NCBI GenBank assembly: GCA_937124505.1
Contig: CAKZKV010000126.1
Coordinates: 1-9,369 of the forward strand
Direction of reading: 5' to 3'
Origin: an uncultured Alphaproteobacteria bacterium
Lineage (GTDB): Bacteria; Pseudomonadota; Alphaproteobacteria; Micavibrionales; Micavibrionaceae
DNA length: 9,369 nucleotides
The position numbers and the translations under genes are program-made. Shown here piece by piece: positions 1-6,589 of the stretch (the first letter of the stretch is position 1; each line of letters starts with the position of its first letter). Under the pieces are notes generated by a model, which saw nothing but the letters and a program-made list of their open reading frames with translations, did not search any database and was not told the origin of the DNA.

Positions 1-698
1 CGCCGGTCATTCAACATGCTCATTTCAGCACACAGAATCCCCATCTCTTCGGCCAAAGTCGGCGATTGTTCAATAATCTCGTTTGAAATACGGTCAATCG
101 TCTGCTCCAGACCGATCCCGCCCTGCACACAAATCAGCATCATGTCCAAAGCGTCTGGAAAAGACAGCTCCATATCCTGCTGACGCTTTTGAATCTGGTT
201 TTTAATGATAATATTCGGCAGGAAAAAGCCAAAAGCAAACCCGCCAAAATAAACGCTCAGTTGTATTAGTTTTGAGAATTGACGTTCCTCCGGCAAAGAC
301 GAGAAAACAATCAGGGACAACACAAGAAAAAATACCGGCAACGCCACACGGGCAACCATAAAGTTAATCGGTGCCTTGGGGTCCCGATCCCCCGCCTGTA
401 ACATTTTGTCACGCAGCTTTTCACCCTGCGTCCCCAGCATGTCCTGCATTTTATATAGCATCGCCATATTTTCACGGGCAGACGGTCCTTTCTCCTTACT
501 AATAATATTGCGATCACGGCCTGCCTTGGCATCTTCATACAGAGCGCGCCGACGTTTCTGGACGATATCTTTATACCGCTCCTTTTTTTCTTCCTTAGTC
601 AGGAACATTGATGCAAATGCCATAAAGGATGCCGCCGCCAGAAGAGAACTGATAAAGATCACTAAAGCGTCGTTACTGATTCCAAAAAACTCAAGCAT
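1..698 (-). CDS. tadC: TadC, inner-membrane platform protein of the Tad pilus (3' end outside window)
   Basis: This is the first 232 codons of a GspF/TadC-type platform protein, which pairs with TadB in the inner membrane and couples the CpaF ATPase to pilin assembly. The frame is open from ATG at 698-696 to the window edge without a stop, so the C-terminus is missing. A hydrophobic segment lies at about residues 10-33. A basic and acidic cytoplasmic stretch follows at about 35-110. A membrane hairpin lies at about 113-165, and the T2SF domain begins at about 178 with FPDALDMMLICVQGGIGLEQ, a typical TadC signature. The start is supported by AGAGGA at 711-706, seven bases upstream and overlapping the tadB stop codon, so translation is probably coupled to tadB. 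All arginines read here use CGN codons. The identification is from family resemblance and operon position and is firm. Confidence 0.93.
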   Translation of the reverse strand, partial: MLEFFGISNDALVIFISSLLAAASFMAFASMFLTKEEKKERYKDIVQKRRRALYEDAKAGRDRNIISKEKGPSARENMAMLYKMQDMLGTQGEKLRDKMLQAGDRDPKAPINFMVARVALPVFFLVLSLIVFSSLPEERQFSKLIQLSVYFGGFAFGFFLPNIIIKNQIQKRQQDMELSFPDALDMMLICVQGGIGLEQTIDRISNEIIEQSPTLAEEMGILCAEMSMLNDR

Positions 699-709
699 TC
701 AAGTATCCT

Positions 710-1684
710 CTAAACCTTAAAATTAATCATCAGTTTCATGGACAAAATACCAAAAGACATCCACACAACGGCCCCGGCCAGCATGACCTTCCCCATCGGC
801 TCTTCAACCAGAACCATCACATGCTCCGGCTTGAGGAAATACATCCCGCCCCCGACCACAAGCGGCAACGCGCCAATAATCCCGGCGGAAGCTTTTGCTT
901 CTGAAGAAAGCGCCTTCACTTTACGCGCCAGCTTGTAACGCGCCCGGATCACGTCCGCCAGATTCATCAGGATTTCAGAGAGGCTTGACCCGGTTTGCGC
1001 CTGAATGGCCAGCCCTGTCGCAAACATCTTCATCTCCGGCAATGGCATACGTTCTGCGGCTTCCAGCGCTGCTTCATGCAGGGGCACACCGATCCGTTGA
1101 CTATCATAAATACGGGTCATTTCTTCCCCGATCGGCCCGGTATATTCCCGTGCGACCATGGCAATGGCCTCCGCGACCGGCATCCCGCTTTTCAGAAGAC
1201 GCGTCATCGCCTCCAAAGCATCGGCAAATTCTTCCAGAAATTTCTTTTGACGACGGGCCGCCAACCGCCCGATCACCAGACGCGGCACACCAAAGAAACT
1301 GATAACCGCAATCAAAATAACCAGGATCATAGACAGTTTAAAAAGGAACGCCAATATCGTAGAAACGGCGCACAAGACCGTTGAATAGATGAAAAACTGC
1401 TGAACAGAGATATCAAATCCTGTTTGCTGCAAGCGGTAACGCAACGTGTTTTTTTTCTTCTTTTTCAGGCCGTCTTCGTCATCATCCCGCAGTTTTTTAG
1501 CGATTTCAGCGCGACGTTTGTCGGCCAAACTTACTTTATCGTGCTTTTTGGACGTTTTTTCACCTGTAATAATCTGCCGCGCCCGGTCTGCTTCCGGTGA
1601 ACTGTTTTTTAAAAACAAGTAGGCAAACCCGACGAACGCCAGAACAAGAATAACCGCGATACTGATAACAATAACTGGAGACAT
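710..1684 (-). CDS. tadB: TadB, inner-membrane platform protein of the Tad pilus
   Basis: This 324-residue protein has the normal length and layout of TadB, which forms the inner-membrane platform with TadC. An N-terminal membrane helix spans about residues 3-25. A highly charged cytoplasmic linker follows at about 30-85 and includes five lysines in a row at 74-78. Two close helices lie at about 95-115 and 117-137. The cytoplasmic T2SF domain covers about 148-260, including EFADALEAMTRLLKSGMPV and AQTGSSLSEIL, both typical of the family. Two C-terminal helices lie at about 265-283 and 298-318. Only a weak AGG precedes the ATG. The gene is cut off from cpaF by a plus-strand gene, so it needs read-through from cpaF or its own promoter. 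I see no strong promoter in the 200 bases upstream. It is followed by tadC after 11 bases. Confidence 0.95.
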   Translation of the reverse strand: MSPVIVISIAVILVLAFVGFAYLFLKNSSPEADRARQIITGEKTSKKHDKVSLADKRRAEIAKKLRDDDEDGLKKKKKNTLRYRLQQTGFDISVQQFFIYSTVLCAVSTILAFLFKLSMILVILIAVISFFGVPRLVIGRLAARRQKKFLEEFADALEAMTRLLKSGMPVAEAIAMVAREYTGPIGEEMTRIYDSQRIGVPLHEAALEAAERMPLPEMKMFATGLAIQAQTGSSLSEILMNLADVIRARYKLARKVKALSSEAKASAGIIGALPLVVGGGMYFLKPEHVMVLVEEPMGKVMLAGAVVWMSFGILSMKLMINFKV

Positions 1685-1686
1685 GC

Positions 1687-1702
1687 GCCTGAATTTATTT
1701 AT
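1687..1702. repeat. Direct repeat, left copy, flanking the plus-strand insertion
   Basis: GCCTGAATTTATTTAT here matches GCCTGATTTATTTAT at 3106-3120 except for one extra A. The two copies bracket the plus-strand 408-residue gene exactly. This copy lies just upstream of the tadB start codon and includes its weak ribosome-binding region. Half of the repeat is low-complexity AT, so chance is possible. Confidence 0.45.
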
Positions 1703-1710
1703 ATTTTTAT

Positions 1711-1734
1711 CTTATTCTAAAGTAGCAGAATAAG
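1711..1734. repeat. AT-rich inverted repeat upstream of tadB
   Basis: CTTATTCT at 1711-1718 is complementary to AGAATAAG at 1727-1734, with an 8-base loop. It lies 27 bases upstream of the tadB start on the minus strand. It could be an operator, a weak hairpin in the tadB leader, or chance in AT-rich sequence. There is no clean U-tract, so I do not call it a terminator. Confidence 0.35.
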
Positions 1735-1829
1735 GTGAAAAAGGGCTTAAGTAATTATGGAAATCTATCTTTTATTTGCACCATCCATGAACCAGCGCCG
1801 TGAAAACTATCATAACCTTAAAAAAAAAT

Positions 1830-1856
1830 TTGACTTTTCGCCAACCGTTATGTAAT
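1830..1856 (+). promoter_or_regulatory. Candidate promoter of the 408-residue gene
   Basis: TTGACT at 1830-1835 matches five of six bases of a sigma-70 -35 box. TGTAAT at 1851-1856 matches five of six of a -10 box. The spacer is short, at 15 bases. An A8 tract just upstream at 1821-1828 may help RNA polymerase bind. Transcription would start about 20 bases before the ATG at 1885. The gene faces away from the pilus operon, so it needs a promoter of its own, and this is the best candidate in the gap. Confidence 0.45.
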
Positions 1857-1884
1857 GTAGAGAAAACTAATAATAGAGGTTATT

Positions 1885-3111
1885 ATGGCATTTGATGGTG
1901 CTTCGTTTGCTGCAGGTGAGAAAGAGCCAAGAGTAACAGCAACGGTTTTGTCTTACACGGGCGCTGCCCACATAGACGACACAAGCGGAGAAGCGTTAGA
2001 CGGGATTGACGCAGATGTACCGGGAACATATGTGTTCGCGATCGTTCAAATGGATTCTGGCGAAACCAGAGAAGTGGCGTTTAAAAACCTTGAGGGAAAC
2101 CAACCACCAGAAATAGGAGCAAGCATTTCTGCGCGCTTTGGCACAACAATGTTTCAGGATAATGGATCAGGCGTAAAAACCATACATGAAGCAGCTTCCA
2201 CCAATGGCAATGCGATTCTGACGTTTGAAGATGTTCAGTATGCATCCTATGAGGATAACTTAAACCGTGAAGCCACATCCCAAAACGCCTGGAGAGAAGC
2301 AACGACGTTACCGGTTGTTGCGAATTTGATTGTCGATGAAGAAAAAATCCGCCGCGACCGCGCCCGCGAAGAAGAAATATTAAGAAATCATGAGTTTTAT
2401 CGTAACGCGCGCGCAAGACAACGTGAAAGAGGTCAGCAAGACTCCAATACACATCAGAGAAATAGAGGCGAAGGACGTGAGCGCGGAAATAGCGCCAACA
2501 GCAACGCATGGACTGAACGGGGAGCCTATGATGATCATCACACCGAACATCAAAGTACGCCCGGGGCGGCAGACGGAAATACAGATGATCCGTTAAGACA
2601 AACAATCGAGGAATTGAATGCAAGAATCGAAGAGCTGGAAAGAGAGCGTGAGCAACATCGCATGAATGCAGGCCCGACTCATCAGCAAAGACTGGACGCT
2701 CTGTACAAAAGTCATGGAGCACTGCATGAAGAATGGAAACATCGTGGTGCAGATATAGACACAAAACACCGTATCCGGGCAGAGGTCGTTGATGATTTAA
2801 AAAGTTCGTTTACCAGCGGCGCTGCGTTGGCCATGGTTGCAGATCTTTTTATAACAGGTGGAGCAGCCACGCTTACTGCCGCCATGCTTGGCGGCGGGGG
2901 CGGACTTTTATTAAATGGCCAGACTTTTGCAAGAGGCAACGATGCCAAAGAGGCACAAAGGGAACATAAACACAGAATGACCCAAATTCAGCAGGATATG
3001 GTTAAAATCCATGAATCCGCGATGGGTCTGGCCGCCAATGATCCCAAATTTGAACAACAAAGTTCAGGTTCCGGGATGGGTGGCCCAGGTATGGGAACTG
3101 CCGCCGCCTGA
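1885..3111 (+). CDS. Unrecognised 408-residue protein with coiled coil and Gly/Ala-rich hydrophobic segment
   Basis: I do not recognise this protein. The start has a good ribosome-binding site, AGAGGT at 1875-1880, four bases before ATG. There is no signal peptide. Residues 15-120 look like a compact beta-rich domain, for example GTYVFAIVQMDSGETREVAF. Residues 152-212 are very rich in Arg, Glu, Gln and Asn and probably disordered. Residues 236-260 form a likely coiled coil (IEELNARIEELERERE). A soluble helical stretch follows to about 309. Residues 311-345 are hydrophobic and rich in Gly and Ala, ending in GGGGGLLLNG, and could enter a membrane as a hairpin. A charged helical region and a Gly/Ser/Met-rich tail follow. 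The gene lies antisense between cpaF and tadB. It uses AGA for at least a dozen arginines, unlike the CGN usage of tadC, which suggests separate ancestry. It could be a cargo gene, an effector or a pilus-linked factor. None of these can be shown here. Confidence 0.85.
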   Translation: MAFDGASFAAGEKEPRVTATVLSYTGAAHIDDTSGEALDGIDADVPGTYVFAIVQMDSGETREVAFKNLEGNQPPEIGASISARFGTTMFQDNGSGVKTIHEAASTNGNAILTFEDVQYASYEDNLNREATSQNAWREATTLPVVANLIVDEEKIRRDRAREEEILRNHEFYRNARARQRERGQQDSNTHQRNRGEGRERGNSANSNAWTERGAYDDHHTEHQSTPGAADGNTDDPLRQTIEELNARIEELEREREQHRMNAGPTHQQRLDALYKSHGALHEEWKHRGADIDTKHRIRAEVVDDLKSSFTSGAALAMVADLFITGGAATLTAAMLGGGGGLLLNGQTFARGNDAKEAQREHKHRMTQIQQDMVKIHESAMGLAANDPKFEQQSSGSGMGGPGMGTAAA

Positions 3112-3120
3112 TTTATTTAT
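3106..3120. repeat. Direct repeat, right copy, flanking the plus-strand insertion
   Basis: GCCTGATTTATTTAT pairs with the near-identical copy at 1687-1702. It overlaps the last codons and TGA stop of the 408-residue gene and ends 17 bases before the cpaF stop codon. Collapse of the two copies into one would remove the inserted gene and leave cpaF and tadB about 35 bases apart, a normal operon spacing. Confidence 0.45.
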
Positions 3121-3137
3121 CTGTATTTACACATTAA

Positions 3138-4736
3138 TTACCCATACGCCTCTTCCATGGCGTCAAGCACCATGTCGGCCACGCCGAACTGGCGCGCCTG
3201 ATCAAAGAATTTTGGACGCAGGCCGGTCGAGCGCTGTTTGGTAATCAGCTTGCCGTCTTCGTCTTCACCTTCAATATCCAGCACAAATAAATCCTGCATG
3301 GTCACAACGTCCCCTTCCATGCCGGTAATTTCCGTCACATGAGTTGTTTTCCGGGAACCATCGCGCAAGCGCTGCACCTGAATAATCACCTGCACCGCCC
3401 CGGCAATCTGCTCCCGTACCGCTTTTTGCGGCAGGTTCAAGCCGCCCATGGCAATCATGTTTTCCATACGGGAGAGGGCCTCACGCGGGTTGTTGGCGTG
3501 GACGGTTCCCATGGACCCATCGTGCCCCGTATTCATCGCCTGTAGCAGGTCGAAGGCTTCCGGCCCCCGCACCTCCCCCACGATAATGCGTTCGGGGCGC
3601 ATCCGCAGGCAGTTTTTCACCAGATCGCGCATAGTGACTTCCCCGACCCCTTCCAGATTCGGCGGTCGCGTTTCCAGACGCACAACGTGCGGCTGTTGCA
3701 ATTGCAGTTCCGCCGCGTCCTCACAGGTCACAATCCGCTCGCCGCTGTCGATATATTTTGTCAGACAGTTCAGCATCGTCGTTTTCCCGGAACCCGTCCC
3801 GCCAGACACAAGGACATTTACACGGCACCGGCCAATCGCCATAATCAGTTTGGCGCAGGAGGGAGTCATTGACCCAAAGTCAACCAGCTTTTCAAGAGTC
3901 AGCTTGTCTTTCTGGAATTTACGAATGGTCATCGCCGCGCCGTCAATGGCCAGCGGCGGAATAATAACATTCACACGCGAACCATCCGGCAAACGCGCAT
4001 CACAAATCGGCGAGCTTTCATCCACACGGCGGCCAATCGCCCCGACAATCCGCTGGCAAATCGTCAGCAAATGCTGGTCATCACGGAATTTAACCTCTGT
4101 TCTGTCGATTTTCCCTTTTCGTTCGGCATAGACAATGTCCGGGCCGTTAATCATGATATCGGCGATCCCGTCTTCCTCCAGAAGAATTTCCAGAGGCCCG
4201 AAGCCCAGCATGTCATCGGCACATTCCTTGGCAATGCTTTGCAGTTCTGTCGGCGTTAAGTCCAGATTTCTGAACCGGGCAATTTCTTCAACGGCTGACT
4301 GCACCTCGTCCCGCGCCGCCTTGGCATCCATGCGCGCCAGCGCTTTCAGATCAATCCCGTCCCGTAAGTCCGACCAGATACGATTGCGGGAACGCTCCAG
4401 CCGCAGATCGGTCATGGACTCTTCCGGGCTTTTCTCTTCATCTGTTTCCTGATGAACCTCTAACTGGTCATCTTCAAAGGTTTTTGTGCCCTTTTTGCTG
4501 CCGGAAGGGCCGGGAGCTGCAGCATTTTCTACGTTTTCCTGTGAGGTAGCGGGTGCTTCCGTACCTTGAGCCGGGAGAGAAACCGCTTCTTTTGGCTCAG
4601 ATGCTTTCTCAGCCAAGGGCGGCGGCAGTGCGGCCCCTTCCTTTTTGATACCTTCTGGCTTGGCTTTGGGCGCTTCTTTCTTTTTTGGCGCGGTATCGCC
4701 GACCCTGCTGTCTCCTGCCTGCTTTTTACCAAACAT
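3138..4736 (-). CDS. cpaF: CpaF/TadA, Tad pilus secretion ATPase
   Basis: This 532-residue protein is the hexameric cytoplasmic ATPase that drives Flp pilin assembly, of the GspE/VirB11 superfamily. Residues 1-115 are a Lys/Pro/Ala/Glu-rich, probably disordered extension. A helical and N-terminal domain follows (about 130-290), with LGFGPLEILLEEDGIADIMI typical of CpaF. Walker A is GGTGSGKT at 312-319, with K318. The acidic Asp box is CEDAAEL at 338-344. The Walker B region is IIVGEVRG at 384-391, with E388. The His box is GTVHANN at 410-416. All key nucleotide-binding residues are present, so the enzyme looks active. The start is set by AGGAGG at 4746-4741, which overlaps the cpaE stop codon and indicates translational coupling. 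Its 3' end faces the plus-strand 408-residue gene across only 26 bases, with no hairpin terminator visible. Confidence 0.97.
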   Translation of the reverse strand: MFGKKQAGDSRVGDTAPKKKEAPKAKPEGIKKEGAALPPPLAEKASEPKEAVSLPAQGTEAPATSQENVENAAAPGPSGSKKGTKTFEDDQLEVHQETDEEKSPEESMTDLRLERSRNRIWSDLRDGIDLKALARMDAKAARDEVQSAVEEIARFRNLDLTPTELQSIAKECADDMLGFGPLEILLEEDGIADIMINGPDIVYAERKGKIDRTEVKFRDDQHLLTICQRIVGAIGRRVDESSPICDARLPDGSRVNVIIPPLAIDGAAMTIRKFQKDKLTLEKLVDFGSMTPSCAKLIMAIGRCRVNVLVSGGTGSGKTTMLNCLTKYIDSGERIVTCEDAAELQLQQPHVVRLETRPPNLEGVGEVTMRDLVKNCLRMRPERIIVGEVRGPEAFDLLQAMNTGHDGSMGTVHANNPREALSRMENMIAMGGLNLPQKAVREQIAGAVQVIIQVQRLRDGSRKTTHVTEITGMEGDVVTMQDLFVLDIEGEDEDGKLITKQRSTGLRPKFFDQARQFGVADMVLDAMEEAYG

Positions 4737-4744
4737 GTGACCTC

Positions 4745-6004
4745 CTATGGCTTTCCTGTTAGTTTTTTCAGGATGCCCCCAATGCCGCCAATAGAACTGT
4801 CTGCCGTTGTTTTTTCAGATGCCGCTTTGCCTGTTAGTCCCGGAACAGCGCTCCCCAGTGATTTGATCAGAGTGTCCACTATTTTTACGCCGTCTGCTTC
4901 ACTGGTAATTTTTTTCCCTTCTGCTCTCATGGTTGCAAAGAACTCAGGCATAAAATCCATAACTCCGGCAACCTTATGATCCATCATTTCTTCAATCTCT
5001 TTAACGCCGAGTTCTTTTTTGCCCTGTAGCCCTTTTTGATTGAGAAGAAACGAAAGGATATCCTTATTTCCCCCTTCATCTTTAATCTCGCGGATATCCT
5101 TGATTTCCCCCATCAGGCTACGTGCCATGCGCAAAGAAAACAGACCGGACGTGGAAAACAACAACACCTTGTGTGCCATCATCAGCGCCGCTTTTTTCAG
5201 CTCTGCCGTTGTGCTGGAGGCATCAAAAATCACAACCGGATAGGACGTCATCGCCATATTCAGCAATTTTTCCAGACCTTCCCGGTCAATCCCCTCCTCC
5301 AGCATCACATCTCCACCGCTTGCCAGAATACTCAGCTTATCATTTACCTTTAAAATCATGCGGTTCAGACCGGCCTGATCATCTTTCATAGCCGCCTTGA
5401 CAGCTTCTTTCAGCGTTGTCGAAGGTTCCAGCCCCAGACCAATCGTATTGGGCGACCATCCCCCGGCGGCATCCATCACCAGCGTTTTCTGCTGATATAG
5501 TTCAGACAAGCCAAGGGCAAGTGCTTGCGTCATCGTTGACACGCCAACGCCGCCTTTGCTGCCAAGCGTGACGATCAGACGGCTCCCGGATACGCCCAGC
5601 TTGTTAATTAATGTCTTGGCAATTACTTCCGAGAAAACAGCCGCTTCAATCGGGCGGACAATATAGTCGCTGACCCCCATCGAGATCAGTTTCCGGTATA
5701 ACTGAACGTCGTTATCCGGGCCTATAATAATGGCGTCCGTTCCTTCTGAACAATTTCCCGCCAACTCACCTAATTTTTCCGTGAAGCCTTCATCAATCAC
5801 ATCTGTCTGGATAACCAGCAAATCAGGTGACTCGTAAGAAGCGTAATATAAAATAGCATCATCGACGCCGCCATTAACGGTTTCGATTTTCACACGCGCA
5901 TAGCGCCAGTCTTCAGCCAGGCCACTGGATACCTGCCGCGAGTTTTCTTCGGTCGAGAAAACAGTTACTGATGATGACGGTAGTAAAACCGATGTGTCCG
6001 ACAT
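4745..6004 (-). CDS. cpaE: CpaE/TadZ, pilus localisation protein with pseudo-receiver and ParA/MinD-like domain
   Basis: At 419 residues this has the usual CpaE/TadZ architecture, a family that places the Tad machine at its cellular site. Residues 10-135 are a receiver-like domain. The usual phosphoacceptor Asp after the beta-3 strand appears to be Q66 (DLLVIQTDV), and the usual Lys-Pro is R117-P118, so it is probably a pseudo-receiver. From about residue 140 a MinD/ParA domain begins. Its deviant P-loop is GSKGGVGVST at 148-157, with signature lysine K150 kept but the usual Walker lysine replaced by V155. This is a pattern known in CpaE proteins. VVIFDASS at 257-264 is the Walker B-like strand. 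The C-terminal tail (about 385-419) is Gly/Ser/Lys-rich. Only a weak purine-rich site precedes the ATG. The gene lies eight bases before cpaF and is separated from cpaD by a small plus-strand gene, so it probably has its own promoter in 6005-6244. Confidence 0.93.
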   Translation of the reverse strand: MSDTSVLLPSSSVTVFSTEENSRQVSSGLAEDWRYARVKIETVNGGVDDAILYYASYESPDLLVIQTDVIDEGFTEKLGELAGNCSEGTDAIIIGPDNDVQLYRKLISMGVSDYIVRPIEAAVFSEVIAKTLINKLGVSGSRLIVTLGSKGGVGVSTMTQALALGLSELYQQKTLVMDAAGGWSPNTIGLGLEPSTTLKEAVKAAMKDDQAGLNRMILKVNDKLSILASGGDVMLEEGIDREGLEKLLNMAMTSYPVVIFDASSTTAELKKAALMMAHKVLLFSTSGLFSLRMARSLMGEIKDIREIKDEGGNKDILSFLLNQKGLQGKKELGVKEIEEMMDHKVAGVMDFMPEFFATMRAEGKKITSEADGVKIVDTLIKSLGSAVPGLTGKAASEKTTADSSIGGIGGILKKLTGKP

Positions 6005-6070
6005 ATCTTCTATTTCGTTCCTTATTGATCCTCGAATGAGCGTGACTAATTATTTGTGCGTCTTTTTCAG

Positions 6071-6082
6071 ACTTATATAAGT
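6071..6082. promoter_or_regulatory. 12-base perfect palindrome upstream of cpaE
   Basis: ACTTATATAAGT is its own reverse complement. It sits 67 bases before the cpaE start, in the 240-base gap between the divergent cpaE and the small secreted-protein gene. It could be a dimeric regulator site or overlap a -10 element (TATATA/TATAAG) for cpaE. AT-rich palindromes of this length can also arise by chance. Confidence 0.35.
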
Positions 6083-6101
6083 TTATCATGCCTAAAAGTG
6101 A

Positions 6102-6116
6102 TTAAATAAGTGTTAT
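6102..6116 (+). promoter_or_regulatory. Possible CtrA-like site in the cpaE upstream region
   Basis: TTAA, seven bases, then TTAT at 6102-6116 differs at one position from the TTAA-N7-TTAA consensus bound by CtrA, the alphaproteobacterial cell-cycle regulator that controls pilus genes in Caulobacter. The surrounding DNA is very AT-rich, so this is only a candidate. Confidence 0.2.
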
Positions 6117-6244
6117 TTTACCACAAGATTTCAGTATTTGACTTCATACTATTTTTTTGAAATTTCATTTATTTTTTGCTTGCAACCATATTCAGACTAT
6201 GGAAAAAAAGATATTGGTAATAGTCAATAAAGGGAAATCTTAAA

Positions 6245-6520
6245 ATGAAACCAAATCTTCCAACACTTGCTTTGCTCACAGCATTTGCAACATCCGTACT
6301 GCCCGCTAACGCAGACGAGCTAGTACAACCAAACCAACCTCTAGACACAGAAGATCAATACGAACTTATTGGAGCAGGCGTTATCGGCCCTTGCGATGAA
6401 GTGAACGACATTTTCTCATCCGTGCTTAAGGGAGCGTTCTCCCAAGCAGAGATTGACGCACTTATTCCTCCTAATCCAGAAGATCTTTGTACAGTTATCA
6501 TACCCATTTACGAGCAATAA
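6245..6520 (+). CDS. Small secreted acidic protein of unknown function (91 residues)
   Basis: I do not recognise this protein. Residues 1-23 form a convincing Sec signal peptide: a Lys, a hydrophobic core LALLTAFATSVL, and a cleavage site after ANA. The mature part is about 68 residues, acidic, contains no arginine, and has two cysteines (C50 and C82) that could form a disulfide in the periplasm. It lacks the hydrophobic N-terminal pilin core and the prepilin cleavage motif, so it is not a Flp pilin. AGGGA at 6231-6235 lies nine bases before the ATG and is a reasonable ribosome-binding site. It sits on the opposite strand between cpaD and cpaE, convergent with cpaD, with which it shares a terminator hairpin. 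The signal peptide, the ribosome-binding site and the terminator make it a real gene despite its size. A pilus-related role is only a guess from position. Confidence 0.75.
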   Translation: MKPNLPTLALLTAFATSVLPANADELVQPNQPLDTEDQYELIGAGVIGPCDEVNDIFSSVLKGAFSQAEIDALIPPNPEDLCTVIIPIYEQ

Positions 6521-6551
6521 TCTACGAAACATTTCTTTTTTGGAAAAGTTC

Positions 6552-6573
6552 AGGCAGCCTTAAAAGGCTGCCT
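6552..6573. terminator. Bidirectional intrinsic terminator between the small secreted gene and cpaD
   Basis: AGGCAGCCTT at 6552-6561 is perfectly complementary to AAGGCTGCCT at 6564-6573. In practice this gives an eight-pair GC-rich stem with a six-base loop. On the plus strand it is followed by T-rich sequence (TTTACATTTTT). On the minus strand it is followed by a shorter TTTT run. It lies 31 bases after the small gene and 16 bases after the cpaD C-terminal part, so it can end both convergent transcripts. Confidence 0.8.
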
Positions 6574-6589
6574 TTACATTTTTGATAGA

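Noticed and set aside
376..720. Plus-strand 114-residue open frame opposite tadC
   Set aside because: The minus-strand frame from 698 to the window edge has unmistakable TadC motifs, so this is a shadow.
1449..1456. Run of eight T (A8 in the tadB sense strand) as a slippage site
   Set aside because: It encodes part of a lysine-rich linker, and the frame continues intact on both sides. Nothing suggests programmed slippage.
2081..2764. Long minus-strand open frame (227 residues) inside the 408-residue gene
   Set aside because: Its composition is rich in His, Leu, Cys and Arg without domain structure, and it has no operon context. It is the shadow of the better supported plus-strand gene, which has a ribosome-binding site, a coiled coil and a plausible promoter.
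3448..4131. Plus-strand 227-residue open frame opposite cpaF
   Set aside because: It lies wholly antisense to the catalytic core of cpaF, where codon constraints leave open shadow frames. The translation is Ser/Arg/Pro-rich with no recognisable family.
6176..6203. TTGCTT and TATGGA as a promoter for the small secreted gene
   Set aside because: Spacing is acceptable at 16 bases, but the -10 candidate matches only three of six consensus bases. I see no clear promoter in this gap.
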